From contig NZ_ABOX02000008.1 of assembly GCF_000172555.1 (NCBI RefSeq), positions 124,001 to 188,000 on the forward strand: a stretch of DNA of 64,000 bases, given 5' to 3'. This document shows, piece after piece, positions 48,284 through 58,213 of this stretch; the first letter of the stretch is position 1; each line of letters opens with the position of its first letter. Source of the DNA: Pedosphaera parvula Ellin514. Lineage in GTDB: Bacteria; Verrucomicrobiota; Verrucomicrobiia; Limisphaerales; Pedosphaeraceae. The position numbers were made by a program, and so were the translations under genes. The notes beneath the pieces were generated by a model that searched no databases, was not told where the DNA came from, and saw only the letters and a program-made list of their open reading frames with translations.

Positions 48284-50188
48284 TTACGGAGAGGTGACCA
48301 CGCCGGTGGTGGTATTGAGTGTTATCGTGCCATGTTGGAAATTGTTTCGCACGAGGTTGGTTGAACCGCTCACTGTAAACTGGTCGCTGGTGGGATAGCC
48401 GAGTGTGCTTTTTTCCCAGCCGGCATTGGCCCAGTAGGTGCGGATGGGGCCGTGGACTTCATAGGCTCCGGTGGAAGGTGTCCAGTAGATGGAGCCGTCC
48501 TGGTTATTCAGGTGGGGATTCTTGAAGTGGTTGTAACGACCAACGCCGTCGGGTGTGCTCGTTTCGTCGGTCACAGGATAACCCAGGACGCTCGTTTCCC
48601 AACCGAGGCTGGACCAGTGCGTGTGAATGGCGCCGTAGATGGCCCAGGCACCGTAGTTGGGTGTGAAGTAAATGGAGCCGGCAACGCCACTCACGAGGTT
48701 GGTGAAATGATTGTAGCGGCCAATGCCATCGGGCGTGCTGTTTTCATCCGTGGTGGGATAACCGAGCGGGCTGGTTTCCCAACCGAGGCTGGCCCAGTGG
48801 TCCTGTATGGCGCCGTAGATTGCCCAGGGACCGGTTTGGGGTGTCCAGTAGATGGAGCCGGCGACGCCAGTCGTCAGGTTGTGGAAGTGGTTGTAACGTC
48901 CGAGGCCATCAGGCGTGCCGGTTTCATCGGTAGTGGGATAGCCAAGCGGACTGGTTTCATAGCCCAGGCTTGCCCAGTGCGCGCGGATGTTGCCATGAAG
49001 TGACTGGGCTCCGGTTTGCGCTGTGTAGTAGATCGAGCCCGTGTCGCCGTTCGCGATGTTGTAGAAATGGTTGAAGCGTCCGAGGCCATCAGGCGTGCCG
49101 GTTTCATCCGTGGTAGGATAACCGAGCGGGCTGGTTTCCCAACCGAGGCTGGCCCAGTGATCCTGAATCAATCCATGAATGGACCAGGCACCGGTTTGCG
49201 GCGTCCAATAGATCGAGCCGTCGTTTGAGAAATGATTGTATCTGCCGACACCATCAGGCGTGCCCAGTTCCCCGGTGGTGGGGTAGCCGAGGAACGAATT
49301 GCAATCGCCCAGGGAATCGTACTTCGCTCTGATGGCGCCACCGACCAAAGACAGGTTGCAACTCGAAGTGGCGAGCATGACCGAAATCAGTTGGGAGGTG
49401 TTGCCGTTGAACGTGTCCAAATCGACGTTGCCCGAAATGCCCGGGATCGCGCCACTGGAACTGACCTGCCAACAATCCCAGACACCTGCACCCCAGCGTT
49501 CACAACTGGTGCAAGCACTCCAGGGATTGCCGGAATACAGATTTTGACCGTTGTAATTGGCGATCCATGGAATCCATTGTGACACGCTGCCGTCAAAATT
49601 GCAGGCGCTGCAGGCGCTGGTGTAGATGACGGGTCTTATCGATACGTTCTGCCCGGCGGCATCGTTTCTGACGATGTTGCACCATTGGTTGGCCCAGTCC
49701 GAGTAGCTGCCGGCACCCACGACACCGCTAAAAACTTCGAAATCGAGCGTCGGCATCAGCGTCCTACCATCGGCCTGGATGAACGCGCCCGCCACATTCC
49801 AGAAATGACCCGCCTCGGCGCCGGGACTGGCTTGATTCGGGCGGGCGAAATGGTAGGCGCCCATCAAAACGCCGGCGGCTTTGCCGTTGTTCTGGTTGAA
49901 GACGAAATCGGCATCGTTAAAAGTCGTGCCTTCGGTGGCTTTTGCCCACGCAAATACAACGCCCCCGCCCCGGACGCTCGACCAATTGGGAGCGCCCTGG
50001 TAGGAGGAGACATCGATCCCAAGCGGTCGTTGTGCCTGGGCATGCCCGGCACCAAAGGCCAGCGCCAAGCTGGCGGTGATCAGCGACATCCAAGTCGTAT
50101 TCCTGCTTCCCAGGCGATTGACCGCAATCAGGGTTGTTTCCACGTCCTTGAGGGGTGGAGTGCTGAAAGGGTGGAGTGATTTTTTCAT
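48284..50188 (-). CDS. Secreted GH25 lysozyme with LGFP-type repeats
   Basis: The protein has 634 residues from an ATG preceded by AAGGAAAA. A signal segment (36-52) and the GH25 domain (55-265) follow, with Asp59 ('GIDVSSYQG'), Asp149 and Glu151 ('PTLDFEVFSG'), at the same numbers as in the paralog at 45549-47435. Behind it come about six tandem repeats of roughly 55 residues built on 'LGYPTTDETGTPDGLGRYNH' and 'GSIYWTPQTGAW.I.G.I', which are LGFP repeats, known from cell-wall-bound proteins. The two lysozymes thus share enzyme and secretion parts but differ in the anchoring part. The repeats are visible at DNA level with a period of about 165-180 bp. Confidence 0.9.
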   Translation of the reverse strand: MKKSLHPFSTPPLKDVETTLIAVNRLGSRNTTWMSLITASLALAFGAGHAQAQRPLGIDVSSYQGAPNWSSVRGGGVVFAWAKATEGTTFNDADFVFNQNNGKAAGVLMGAYHFARPNQASPGAEAGHFWNVAGAFIQADGRTLMPTLDFEVFSGVVGAGSYSDWANQWCNIVRNDAAGQNVSIRPVIYTSACSACNFDGSVSQWIPWIANYNGQNLYSGNPWSACTSCERWGAGVWDCWQVSSSGAIPGISGNVDLDTFNGNTSQLISVMLATSSCNLSLVGGAIRAKYDSLGDCNSFLGYPTTGELGTPDGVGRYNHFSNDGSIYWTPQTGAWSIHGLIQDHWASLGWETSPLGYPTTDETGTPDGLGRFNHFYNIANGDTGSIYYTAQTGAQSLHGNIRAHWASLGYETSPLGYPTTDETGTPDGLGRYNHFHNLTTGVAGSIYWTPQTGPWAIYGAIQDHWASLGWETSPLGYPTTDENSTPDGIGRYNHFTNLVSGVAGSIYFTPNYGAWAIYGAIHTHWSSLGWETSVLGYPVTDETSTPDGVGRYNHFKNPHLNNQDGSIYWTPSTGAYEVHGPIRTYWANAGWEKSTLGYPTSDQFTVSGSTNLVRNNFQHGTITLNTTTGVVTSP

Positions 50189-50526
50189 GAGGTTTTCCTT
50201 TCCTTCTGGTTCTGTTATTATTGCGTTGTGGCGCAAGAAAACTGCGTCAAGGGCTTTTGCGAGGGTCGGAGTTAGGAGCCGAAACGGTAATGGTGGATCG
50301 AGGGCATTGTCAAGTGATTTGTACCTGAAGATGGCTTGGTTAAAGCAAGCAACCTACTCACAATTCCGCCTTGAGCTTGTTATACCGAATGCCAAAATTA
50401 ATTTCCGGAATGGGGAAAGGAACCGGAATGAAATGAGGCGATAAGCCTGATGAAAGTGGAGACTGAAAAAGCCATGGCCTTGGGGAAGAGGAACCTCGTT
50501 GGTCGTTGGGTGCAGGGTGCTTTTGA

Positions 50527-50594
50527 TTTGAGGCGGCGTTGTCGGTCTGGTCCCTATCTAGGGATAGCGCCTGCGGCCTCCGCCTTGCCTCAAA
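50527..50594. repeat. REP-like palindromic unit
   Basis: 'tttgaggcgg' and 'cgccttgcctcaaa' form an imperfect inverted pair around 'tccctatctaggga', itself palindromic. No gene is supported in 50189-50910; the 5' part (50340-50381) is homologous to the upstream region of the GH25-PLL gene. Confidence 0.45.
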
Positions 50595-50910
50595 CCAAAA
50601 TCCCTCCTGTCGTATGCAAATGCTCCCGGCATGCCATTGTTTCCCGATGTGCCGGTGTGGGTCAATGATACTGTCTTTACTTAGCCAGTGGTGGAGATTA
50701 GTAAGGCACGTTCCTCCGGCCGACGGCAAGGGAGTTCATTATCTCCTCCCCGGCGCATCCAATTTTGGATCGATACCAAGACTCCGGGTCCCCATTTGCC
50801 TTGCAATTTATTGGCGTAATTGATTCACTGAAGTTATCATCTTGTAAGGGCAGGCCTTGCATTCACGGTCGGGGCTTCGGAAATGGAATGTAATAGTAGG
50901 TCATAATTAC

Positions 50911-53900
50911 ATGAAAGGTACTCGCGCCACCACGGCCAAAAGCTCCTCCGCGAGCGTGAAAACAGCGGATCGTACCCAAAGTGATCCTGTTGTGGCTAAA
51001 ACCGAGAAACTACAGGCAGCGGAAGAAGCGAAATCCTTTCCAATTGTTGGCATCGGCGCGTCGGCGGGTGGTTTGGAGGCGTTTATCGAACTGCTTAAGG
51101 CTTTACCTGCCACCACAGGCATGGCTTTCGTTCTGGTGCAGCATTTGGACCCTTCGCATGAGAGTGCGTTGACGGAGTTGCTGGCCAAAGTGTCGTCGAT
51201 GCCGGTCAACCAGGCGGGCAACGACATGGCAGTGGAACGGAACCATGTTTATGTGATTCCACCGAACACTGACATGGGAATTTCTGAAGGGAGATTGAGG
51301 CTCCAACCGCGCGGAGGGTCTCCGGCTCCGCATCATTCCATCGATTTTTTCTTTGAATCCCTGGCGCAAGCCCAGCAAGAGCGTGCCATAGGCGTGGTGC
51401 TGTCAGGCACCGCCACGGATGGGACCATGGGTTTGGAAGCGATCAAGGCGGAAGGAGGCATTACTTTTGCGCAGGATAGTTCAGCGAAGTACGATTCCAT
51501 GCCGCGCAGTGCGATAGCGGCCCAATGTGTGGATTTTACGCTTTCAGCCCGAGGCATTGCTGAAGAACTCGTCCGGCTTGCCAAGCATCCTTATGTGGCA
51601 AACGCGCCCGGACTTAAATCGGACGGCAAAGCCAAAAAGCCAGTGCCAGCCTTTGGGAAGCGCGGTGGAAATCAACTGCTTTTGCGGACGCCTGACCAGC
51701 TATCTTCCGAGGATGATAAACATTACGAGAAGATTCTATTGCTGTTGCGCAAGGATTGCGGGGTCGATTTTTCCTTTTACAAGTCAACCACCATCTTAAG
51801 GCGGATTCATCGGCGCATGGTGCTTAACCGGCAGAACTCCCTGGAGCAGTATGTGTTATTTCTACGGGAGAATCCCAAGGAACTGAGTGCGCTTTATACC
51901 GACCTGTTAATTGGCGTAACCAGTTTCTTTCGCAATCCTGAACTGTTTGAAACGTTGAAAGAGGTGGTCTTTCCCAGGCTCTGCCAGGGCGATCGGGATC
52001 CGACGCTGCGATTTTGGGTGTTAGGCTGCTCGACGGGCCAGGAGGTTTATTCATTGGCCATGGCGTTTACTGAGTTTGCTGAGAATGCCGCCCATGCCCC
52101 GCAATTTCAAATTTTTGCCACTGATCTGAATGAAACGGCAGTGGAGTTTGCGCGGAGAGGGCTTTACGATAAAAGTTTATTGGAGAGAGTTTCGCCAGAG
52201 AGGCTAGGACGCTTCTTTGTGGAAGAGGCGAGAGGTTATCGCATCAGCAAGGCGCTGCGGGAAAGGTGTGTTTTCGCACGGCACAACGTGATCGGAGATC
52301 CGCCCTTTTCGCGGTTGGACCTCATCAGTTGCCGCAACCTGATGATTTATCTGGATCCTGAACCGCAGAAAAAAATCATCCCCACCTTCCATTATGCCTT
52401 GAAGCCGGAGGGCTTTCTGATCCTCGGAGCTTCCGAATCAGTCGGGTCTTTCCCCCATCTGTTCGAGCCGGTGGACAAAAAGCAGAAGGTGTTTGCGAGG
52501 ACTTCGGGATCACCGCCCTTATTCCACCCGCCCGCTACCCGCAACCGCCCCATCGAAAAAAGGATGTATTCCAACTTGAAAGCAGACATTCCACGCGAAG
52601 CCGCAGAGACGGAACTCAGCGCCCAGCGTGAAGCCGATCGACTCGCGGCCAGCCGTTTTGTTCCCCCCTCAGTTTTAATCGATGCCGAATTTCAAATCAT
52701 TCAATTCCGGGGGCAGACCGGAACGTACTTAAACCCGCCTACCGGCAAACCTGTCTTTGACCTGTTGAAGATGGCGCGTGAAGATTTGGTGCCGCCCTTA
52801 CGGGTAGCCGTCAACCGGGCCCGGAAGGAGAATAAAACAATGCGCCAGGAAGGGGTGCGCTTCAAGGAAAACGGCAATGACTGCACAGTGGCGATTGAAG
52901 TCATCCCGCTTAAAAACCTAAAGCGCCGGTGTTATCTGGTGTTGTTTGATGCCGGTCAGGCAGCGTCACCGAAGGCCCTCCCGGTGGAAGGAGGTTTGTC
53001 TCCCGCCAAGAGCGGTCAAAGCGGCAGAAGAGAAGCCAAAGCCGGCCAACAATCCCGGCGCCGGGCAGAACTGGAACAAGAACTGACGGAAACCCGTGAA
53101 TACCTCCAGTCACTTCAGGAGCAATACGAAGCAGCAACCGCGGATCAACAAGCCGCGGGCGAAGAGCTGCAATCCGCCAATGAAGAGTTGCAAAGCATCA
53201 ATGAGGAACTGGAAACTTCCAAGGAGGAACTCGAATCCAGCAATGAGGAACTGACGACCATCAACGAAGAGATGGTCAGTCGCAACGAGCAGCTCAACCG
53301 GCTCATCAGCGACCTGAAAAACCTGCATGTCAGCATCCACACCGCCATCCTCGTGCTCAACCGGGATTTGAACATCCGGCATTTCACGCCCGAAGCTGAA
53401 GCGATGTTTAACCTGCTGGCCACCGATGCCGGCCGTCCCCTGGGGAGCGTCCGGCACAATTTGGATTGTCCTGATCTGGAAGCCGTGGTGCGCGAGGTGA
53501 TCGACACGGTTAGCGTGCGGGAACGGGAAATCCAGGATAAGGCAGGCAGGTGGTATTCCTTGCGGATCCGGCCTTATTTAACTTTAGATAACAAAATTGA
53601 TGGCGCGGTGGTGATGCTGGTGGATGTCAATGCGCTCAAGCGCAGCGAGCAGGAGGTGAAAAAGGCGCATGAATATGTTCAAGCCATTGTGGAGAACGTG
53701 CCGCCGCTGCTGGTTCTTGATGAGGAATTGCGAGTGGAGATGGCGAACGACGCCTTCTGCAGACATTTCCAGGTATCCCCCACTGAAACCGAAGGCTCCT
53801 TGATTTATGATCTGGGCAATGGCCAGTGGAATATTCCTGAATTGCGCAGGCTGCTGGACGAGATACTGCCGGGAAACACGGCAGTCAAAAACTTTGAGGT

Positions 53901-54690
53901 AAGTCACAAATTTCCACATCTCGGGCCGCGAATCATGCTGCTCGATGCCTGCCGTCTGGATCATCTCAGAAAAATTATTTTATGCATTCAAGATGCCACC
54001 GACCAAAAGAAAACTGAGAGCCAGTTGGAATCGTTCGTTTATTCGATTGCGCATGACCTGCGCTCGCCACTGCGGGCCATGCAAGGTTTCGCGAACATGC
54101 TCGTAACCGAGCACGGCCCTGCCATGAATGAGGAAGGTCGTGAGTTTGCTGCACGCATCGAAGCCTCCGCCCGGTTCATGGACCATCTGCTATCGGATCT
54201 GCTGGCGTTCGCGAAAATTGGCAGCCAAACAATTGATTTGGGACCGGTGGACTTGCGGCAACTCGTGGAGGAGGTGGTCGCCCGCCACCAAATGGAGATT
54301 CAAGATAAGCACTCAAAGATTGAAATAGTGGGTCCCCTGCCCAAGGTGCGGGCACATGCTTCGACCCTGGGCCAGGTCATCACCAACCTGTTAAGTAATG
54401 CCCTGAAGTTTGTGGCTCCCGGCGTGTCGCCGCAGGTGCGCCTTTGGGCTGAAGTTCGTGGCGCAACCGTGATTTTATCGGTGGAGGACAATGGAATTGG
54501 AATCACCCAGGAGAATGCCAACAAACTTTTCCAGATTTTCAGACGGTTGCATACCACCTCATCATACCCTGGCACCGGCATTGGGCTGGCGATTGTTCAA
54601 AAGGGGGTGGAGCGCATGGGAGGTTCGGTGGGAGTGCAATCGACTCCTGGAAAGGGCAGCCGCTTTTGGATCGAATTGCCAACAATCTGA
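50911..54690 (+). CDS. CheB-CheR-PAS-histidine kinase fusion protein
   Basis: The protein has 1259 residues. The CheB methylesterase part (43-225) has Ser51 ('IGASAGGLEAF'), His78 ('VLVQHLDPSHE') and Asp170 ('SGTATDGTMG'). The CheR methyltransferase part (about 265-500) has 'FRNPELFETL', 'VLGCSTGQEVYSLAM' and 'DLISCRNLMIYL'. A long coiled coil (about 718-805, 'EELQSANEELQSINEELETS') and two PAS domains lead to a HisKA box with His1048 ('YSIAHDLRSPLRAM'). A HATPase has 'LSNALKFVAPG', 'VEDNGIGI' and 'GTGIGLAIVQ'. There is no membrane segment, so it acts in the cytoplasm. Such fusions link methylation-type control to a two-component output. The response regulator gene at 54732 follows directly and is its likely partner. 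Confidence 0.95.
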   Translation: MKGTRATTAKSSSASVKTADRTQSDPVVAKTEKLQAAEEAKSFPIVGIGASAGGLEAFIELLKALPATTGMAFVLVQHLDPSHESALTELLAKVSSMPVNQAGNDMAVERNHVYVIPPNTDMGISEGRLRLQPRGGSPAPHHSIDFFFESLAQAQQERAIGVVLSGTATDGTMGLEAIKAEGGITFAQDSSAKYDSMPRSAIAAQCVDFTLSARGIAEELVRLAKHPYVANAPGLKSDGKAKKPVPAFGKRGGNQLLLRTPDQLSSEDDKHYEKILLLLRKDCGVDFSFYKSTTILRRIHRRMVLNRQNSLEQYVLFLRENPKELSALYTDLLIGVTSFFRNPELFETLKEVVFPRLCQGDRDPTLRFWVLGCSTGQEVYSLAMAFTEFAENAAHAPQFQIFATDLNETAVEFARRGLYDKSLLERVSPERLGRFFVEEARGYRISKALRERCVFARHNVIGDPPFSRLDLISCRNLMIYLDPEPQKKIIPTFHYALKPEGFLILGASESVGSFPHLFEPVDKKQKVFARTSGSPPLFHPPATRNRPIEKRMYSNLKADIPREAAETELSAQREADRLAASRFVPPSVLIDAEFQIIQFRGQTGTYLNPPTGKPVFDLLKMAREDLVPPLRVAVNRARKENKTMRQEGVRFKENGNDCTVAIEVIPLKNLKRRCYLVLFDAGQAASPKALPVEGGLSPAKSGQSGRREAKAGQQSRRRAELEQELTETREYLQSLQEQYEAATADQQAAGEELQSANEELQSINEELETSKEELESSNEELTTINEEMVSRNEQLNRLISDLKNLHVSIHTAILVLNRDLNIRHFTPEAEAMFNLLATDAGRPLGSVRHNLDCPDLEAVVREVIDTVSVREREIQDKAGRWYSLRIRPYLTLDNKIDGAVVMLVDVNALKRSEQEVKKAHEYVQAIVENVPPLLVLDEELRVEMANDAFCRHFQVSPTETEGSLIYDLGNGQWNIPELRRLLDEILPGNTAVKNFEVSHKFPHLGPRIMLLDACRLDHLRKIILCIQDATDQKKTESQLESFVYSIAHDLRSPLRAMQGFANMLVTEHGPAMNEEGREFAARIEASARFMDHLLSDLLAFAKIGSQTIDLGPVDLRQLVEEVVARHQMEIQDKHSKIEIVGPLPKVRAHASTLGQVITNLLSNALKFVAPGVSPQVRLWAEVRGATVILSVEDNGIGITQENANKLFQIFRRLHTTSSYPGTGIGLAIVQKGVERMGGSVGVQSTPGKGSRFWIELPTI

Positions 54691-54731
54691 GCAATAAAAG
54701 CAATGCCATTTTGCTCCTGCACCCTTCAACC

Positions 54732-55190
54732 ATGACAACTGAGCCAACATTCCCGGCGAATCCGATCATCCTGCTGGTGGAGGATATGGATAACGATGTA
54801 AGGTTGATGCAAATTGCGTGCAAAAAAGCCGGTTATCAGAATGAGTTGCAGCGAGCAAAGAACGGGGTGGAAGCCATAGCCTACTTGAAAGGGGAAGGCC
54901 TTTATGGGAATCGCGATCGATTTCCATTTCCGACTGCCATGCTGTTGGATTTGAACATGCCACAAAAGGATGGTTTTGAAGTGCTCACCTGGCTGAAACA
55001 ACAGCCAAGATTGAAGCGGTTTCCCATTTTTGTGCTGACGGCTTCGAGCCAGGAGCGCGATATTGAACTGGCATTGGATTTGGGAGCCAATGGCTATCTG
55101 GTAAAACCGAGCACGATCACGGAACTGATTGAAATGGCGGAGTGCCTGCATCGGTGGCTTGGATTTAACCAGTTCGCCGCGTTGCCGTGA
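54732..55190 (+). CDS. Single-domain response regulator (Rcp1-like)
   Basis: The protein has 152 residues from the ATG at 54732, 42 bp after the kinase stop. The receiver domain shows Glu17-Asp18, phospho-acceptor Asp73 ('AMLLDLNMPQKDGFEVL'), Thr103 ('FVLTASS') and Lys125 ('GYLVKPS'), and there is no output domain. The inserted loop after helix 2 ('KGEGLYGNRDRFPFPTAM') is typical of Rcp1-type regulators that work with phytochrome-like or hybrid kinases. It is cotranscribed with the CheB-CheR-kinase gene and probably receives phosphate from His1048 of that protein. Confidence 0.95.
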   Translation: MTTEPTFPANPIILLVEDMDNDVRLMQIACKKAGYQNELQRAKNGVEAIAYLKGEGLYGNRDRFPFPTAMLLDLNMPQKDGFEVLTWLKQQPRLKRFPIFVLTASSQERDIELALDLGANGYLVKPSTITELIEMAECLHRWLGFNQFAALP

Positions 55191-55288
55191 GAATTCATCA
55201 AGCTGCCTCCGTTGAAAGCCAATCAAGGAATTGGGGAAACAATACGTTCTTTGAGACATCCGTCCGAAGGGAGTTATAAGTTGATCCG

Positions 55289-58168
55289 GTGGTCTGGCTT
55301 GTTACATTGGGATTTATTGCACCCTTGAGATCAATCTGCAGCCTGAGGAGCCCGGCTTTCTGCCGATTGAACAACCTTTGCAACACACCGCAGATTTTGC
55401 TGTGGCTCGGGGCGTTCCTGACATGGATGATGGCCCTGGCGGCGACGGCACAGACGGGGTCCGTCGTGGCGGTCGATGCGAACCAGGTACTGATGATCAA
55501 CGGGCGAAAGGTGTTTGCAATCGGGTTTTCACCCGGTCCGCCGACCTATGGCAAAACCTCCAGCGGGAACGACGCGCTGCAGGAACTGCGTGATGCCGGC
55601 GCGGTCCTGTTTCGCATCACGCAGACAAATAACTGGGACAGCCAGGTGATCAGCGACCAGCAGGCGGCCTTGGATTGGGCGGCGCAACACGGGATGTATT
55701 GCTGGGTAAATTTGAGAGAACTGTCCAGGTTTTCCGCCACCGATACGAATACCCCGGCGAGCCTGCGCAATGTGGTGGATACATTTAGAAATCATCCGGC
55801 GCTGGGTTTGTGGAAGAATTTCGATGAGTCCTGGTGGGCCGGGGTATCGGAGGCGGATTTGCAGCGAGGGTATGAGGTCACCAAGCAGGAGGATGCCAAT
55901 CATCCGGTGGTGCAAACGCACGCCCCGCGCGGGACTGTGCCCGACCTGCAACCATACAATGCGGCGGCGGACATCCTGGCGTTGGATATTTATCCAGTGA
56001 GCATCCCGCCCGGCGCTCATTCACTGCTCCCGAATAAGGAGATCAGCATGGTGGGGGATTGGACGGAGTTTTTGTCGCTGGTGGCGGCGGGTGGGAAGGA
56101 GTATTGGATGATTGAGCAAATCGCGTGGAGCGGGGTTACGCCGCCGAGCAAGACGCTGATCTTCCCGACTTACACGCAGGAGCGCTTCATGGCGTATCAG
56201 GCAATCATCAACGGTGCGCGCGGCCTGGTGTACTTCGGCGGAAACATCGCTGCCACGTTGAATACACAGGATGCGCCGCTTGGGTGGAACTGGACCTTTT
56301 GGAACGACGTGCTCAAGCCAGTGGTCCAGCAGTTAGGCGATCACAATGTGCTCGCACAAGCCTTGGTGGCCACGAATTCCACTTTGCCGATTACAATGAG
56401 CGGAACGACGGCGCCCGATGTGGAGTACTGTGTGCGCGAGGTGCCGCCGTACTTGTACATTCTGGCCAGCAAGCGGGAAGGAACGGTGACGAATGTTACC
56501 TTCAGCGGGCTGCCATCATGGGCCCTCAAAGGAGAGGTTCTTTACGAGTCACCCCGGGTGGTCGCGGCACAGAACGGGCAGTTTGAGGACGTATTCGCGC
56601 CGTTTGATGTGCATGTTTATCGTTTCTCCCAGACCAATCAACCGCCGACGATCCTGTTTCAGCCGCAGAGCCGGACGAACAGCGTGGGAACAACGGCCAG
56701 CTTCAGCGTGACAGCGGATGGCACCGGTCCGCTGACGTACCAATGGCGAAAGAACGGTTTCAATCTAACCGATGGTGGCAATGTTTTCGGTGCGGGCCTG
56801 CCAAGCCTGATGGTGACCAATATTTCACTCTCAGATGCCGCGGGGTACGATGTGGTGGTCACGGGGTTCGGCAGCGTGACGAGTGCTCCCACGGCAACTC
56901 TCTCTGTGCTGGCAAGTCAGAGTCCCACGATCAATGGACAACCTCAAAGCCGGGCAAACTATGCAGGAACAACGGTCAGTTTCAGCGTGACGGCGGACGG
57001 CACCAGTCCGTTGGTTTACCAATGGAGAAAGGACGGTTCGAACATCGTGGATGGCGGCGTGATTTCCGGAGCGAGCGCGCCGACGCTGACATTAACGGGA
57101 ATCAGTTCTGTCGATGCCGGGAGTTACAGCGTGGTGGTCAGCAACGTGGCGGGTAGCGTGCTCAGCATACCGGCTACATTGACGGTGATTTATCCGTTAC
57201 CGTTTTATGAACCTTTCGATTATGCGGCCGGGTTGGACCTGGGCGGGCAGATTGGTGGGAACTACCTGGGGTGGTCTGACATCGGCACGGGCACGGTCGG
57301 ACCATTCATTATCGTGCAGACCAACAGCCTGATGGTGCCGGGGTTGATGCCGGCGGCGGGCAACAGCATCCGGTTTGGCGGCCTGGGCAAGAGCGTGCGC
57401 CTTTCCATGCCAGCGGGAATGCCGGTTACGAGTGGGACACTCTACTATTCGTTTGCCTTGCAGGTGTTGGATACCAATGGCCTGTCCTCCGCGGGAACAT
57501 TCCTCGCCGGGTTTAACAACTCGATTGGTGCCCAGGCGAACCAGCCGACGGTGGTGGGAACGCGCCTTTACATGCGCGCCACCAATGATGGATTTAATCT
57601 GGGGGTTTCAAAAAATTCCTCGGTTGCCAGCGATTGGGTGTGGGACCCGCGCACTTTCACGACGAACCAGGTATTGTTTATCGTGGGCTCTTACACGTTC
57701 AACCCGGCGACAACGAGCGACGACATTTCGAAACTATGGATCAATCCGGGTGAGGCGGACTTGGCGGCGACTGCAGAACCAGCAGCTATGCTGGTGGCCA
57801 CCAACGGTTCCGACATCACAGCCAACCAGATTGCGAGCTTTGTATTCCTGCAACGCGCAACCACAGAGCCAGCTGCGATGGTGGCTGATGAATTACGCAT
57901 CGGCAGGACGTGGGCGGAGGTGACGCCGTTGCCGCCGCCGATCATGGTGTTGCTGACCGGTATGAAAAAACTGAGCAATGGCGCATTTCAGTTTGCTTAC
58001 AGCAACAGCAACAGCAGCGGGCAGAGCGGCAGCACGTATGTTTCCACGAACCTGACCGACTGGACGCCACTGGGGACGGCCACGCAAATTTCAGCCGGAC
58101 GGTTTGAGTTTACAGATCCAGCGGCGACGAATTACCTGCGGCGTTTCTATCAATTACGCACACCGTGA
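55289..58168 (+). CDS. Secreted GH-A-like glycosidase with two Ig-like domains and C-terminal module
   Basis: The protein has 959 residues from a GTG at 55289; no good ATG or ribosome site is available, so the start is uncertain. A hydrophobic segment (about 36-55) acts as the signal. A TIM-barrel-like domain (60-450) has 'GLWKNFDESWWAG' (Glu180, after strand 4) and 'EYWMIEQIAW' (Glu276, after strand 7), the layout of clan GH-A retaining enzymes. Two Ig-like domains follow ('SFSVTADGTGPLTYQWRKNG' and 'VTADGTSPLVYQWRKDGSNI'), then a lectin-like domain and the ending 'STYVSTNLTDWTPLG...LRRFYQLRTP'. The polysaccharide substrate is unknown. It lies 98 bp after the response regulator, in the same direction. 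Confidence 0.72.
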   Translation: MVWLVTLGFIAPLRSICSLRSPAFCRLNNLCNTPQILLWLGAFLTWMMALAATAQTGSVVAVDANQVLMINGRKVFAIGFSPGPPTYGKTSSGNDALQELRDAGAVLFRITQTNNWDSQVISDQQAALDWAAQHGMYCWVNLRELSRFSATDTNTPASLRNVVDTFRNHPALGLWKNFDESWWAGVSEADLQRGYEVTKQEDANHPVVQTHAPRGTVPDLQPYNAAADILALDIYPVSIPPGAHSLLPNKEISMVGDWTEFLSLVAAGGKEYWMIEQIAWSGVTPPSKTLIFPTYTQERFMAYQAIINGARGLVYFGGNIAATLNTQDAPLGWNWTFWNDVLKPVVQQLGDHNVLAQALVATNSTLPITMSGTTAPDVEYCVREVPPYLYILASKREGTVTNVTFSGLPSWALKGEVLYESPRVVAAQNGQFEDVFAPFDVHVYRFSQTNQPPTILFQPQSRTNSVGTTASFSVTADGTGPLTYQWRKNGFNLTDGGNVFGAGLPSLMVTNISLSDAAGYDVVVTGFGSVTSAPTATLSVLASQSPTINGQPQSRANYAGTTVSFSVTADGTSPLVYQWRKDGSNIVDGGVISGASAPTLTLTGISSVDAGSYSVVVSNVAGSVLSIPATLTVIYPLPFYEPFDYAAGLDLGGQIGGNYLGWSDIGTGTVGPFIIVQTNSLMVPGLMPAAGNSIRFGGLGKSVRLSMPAGMPVTSGTLYYSFALQVLDTNGLSSAGTFLAGFNNSIGAQANQPTVVGTRLYMRATNDGFNLGVSKNSSVASDWVWDPRTFTTNQVLFIVGSYTFNPATTSDDISKLWINPGEADLAATAEPAAMLVATNGSDITANQIASFVFLQRATTEPAAMVADELRIGRTWAEVTPLPPPIMVLLTGMKKLSNGAFQFAYSNSNSSGQSGSTYVSTNLTDWTPLGTATQISAGRFEFTDPAATNYLRRFYQLRTP

Positions 58169-58213
58169 CAGGAAAAGCGTGATGTGAGATAACTGTCCTG
58201 TTCGGACCATACT

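Noticed and set aside
48450-49300. CRISPR-like regular DNA repeats with period of about 165-180 bp
   Set aside because: The repeats encode LGFP units of the GH25 protein in frame. Period and variation fit protein repeats, not a CRISPR array.
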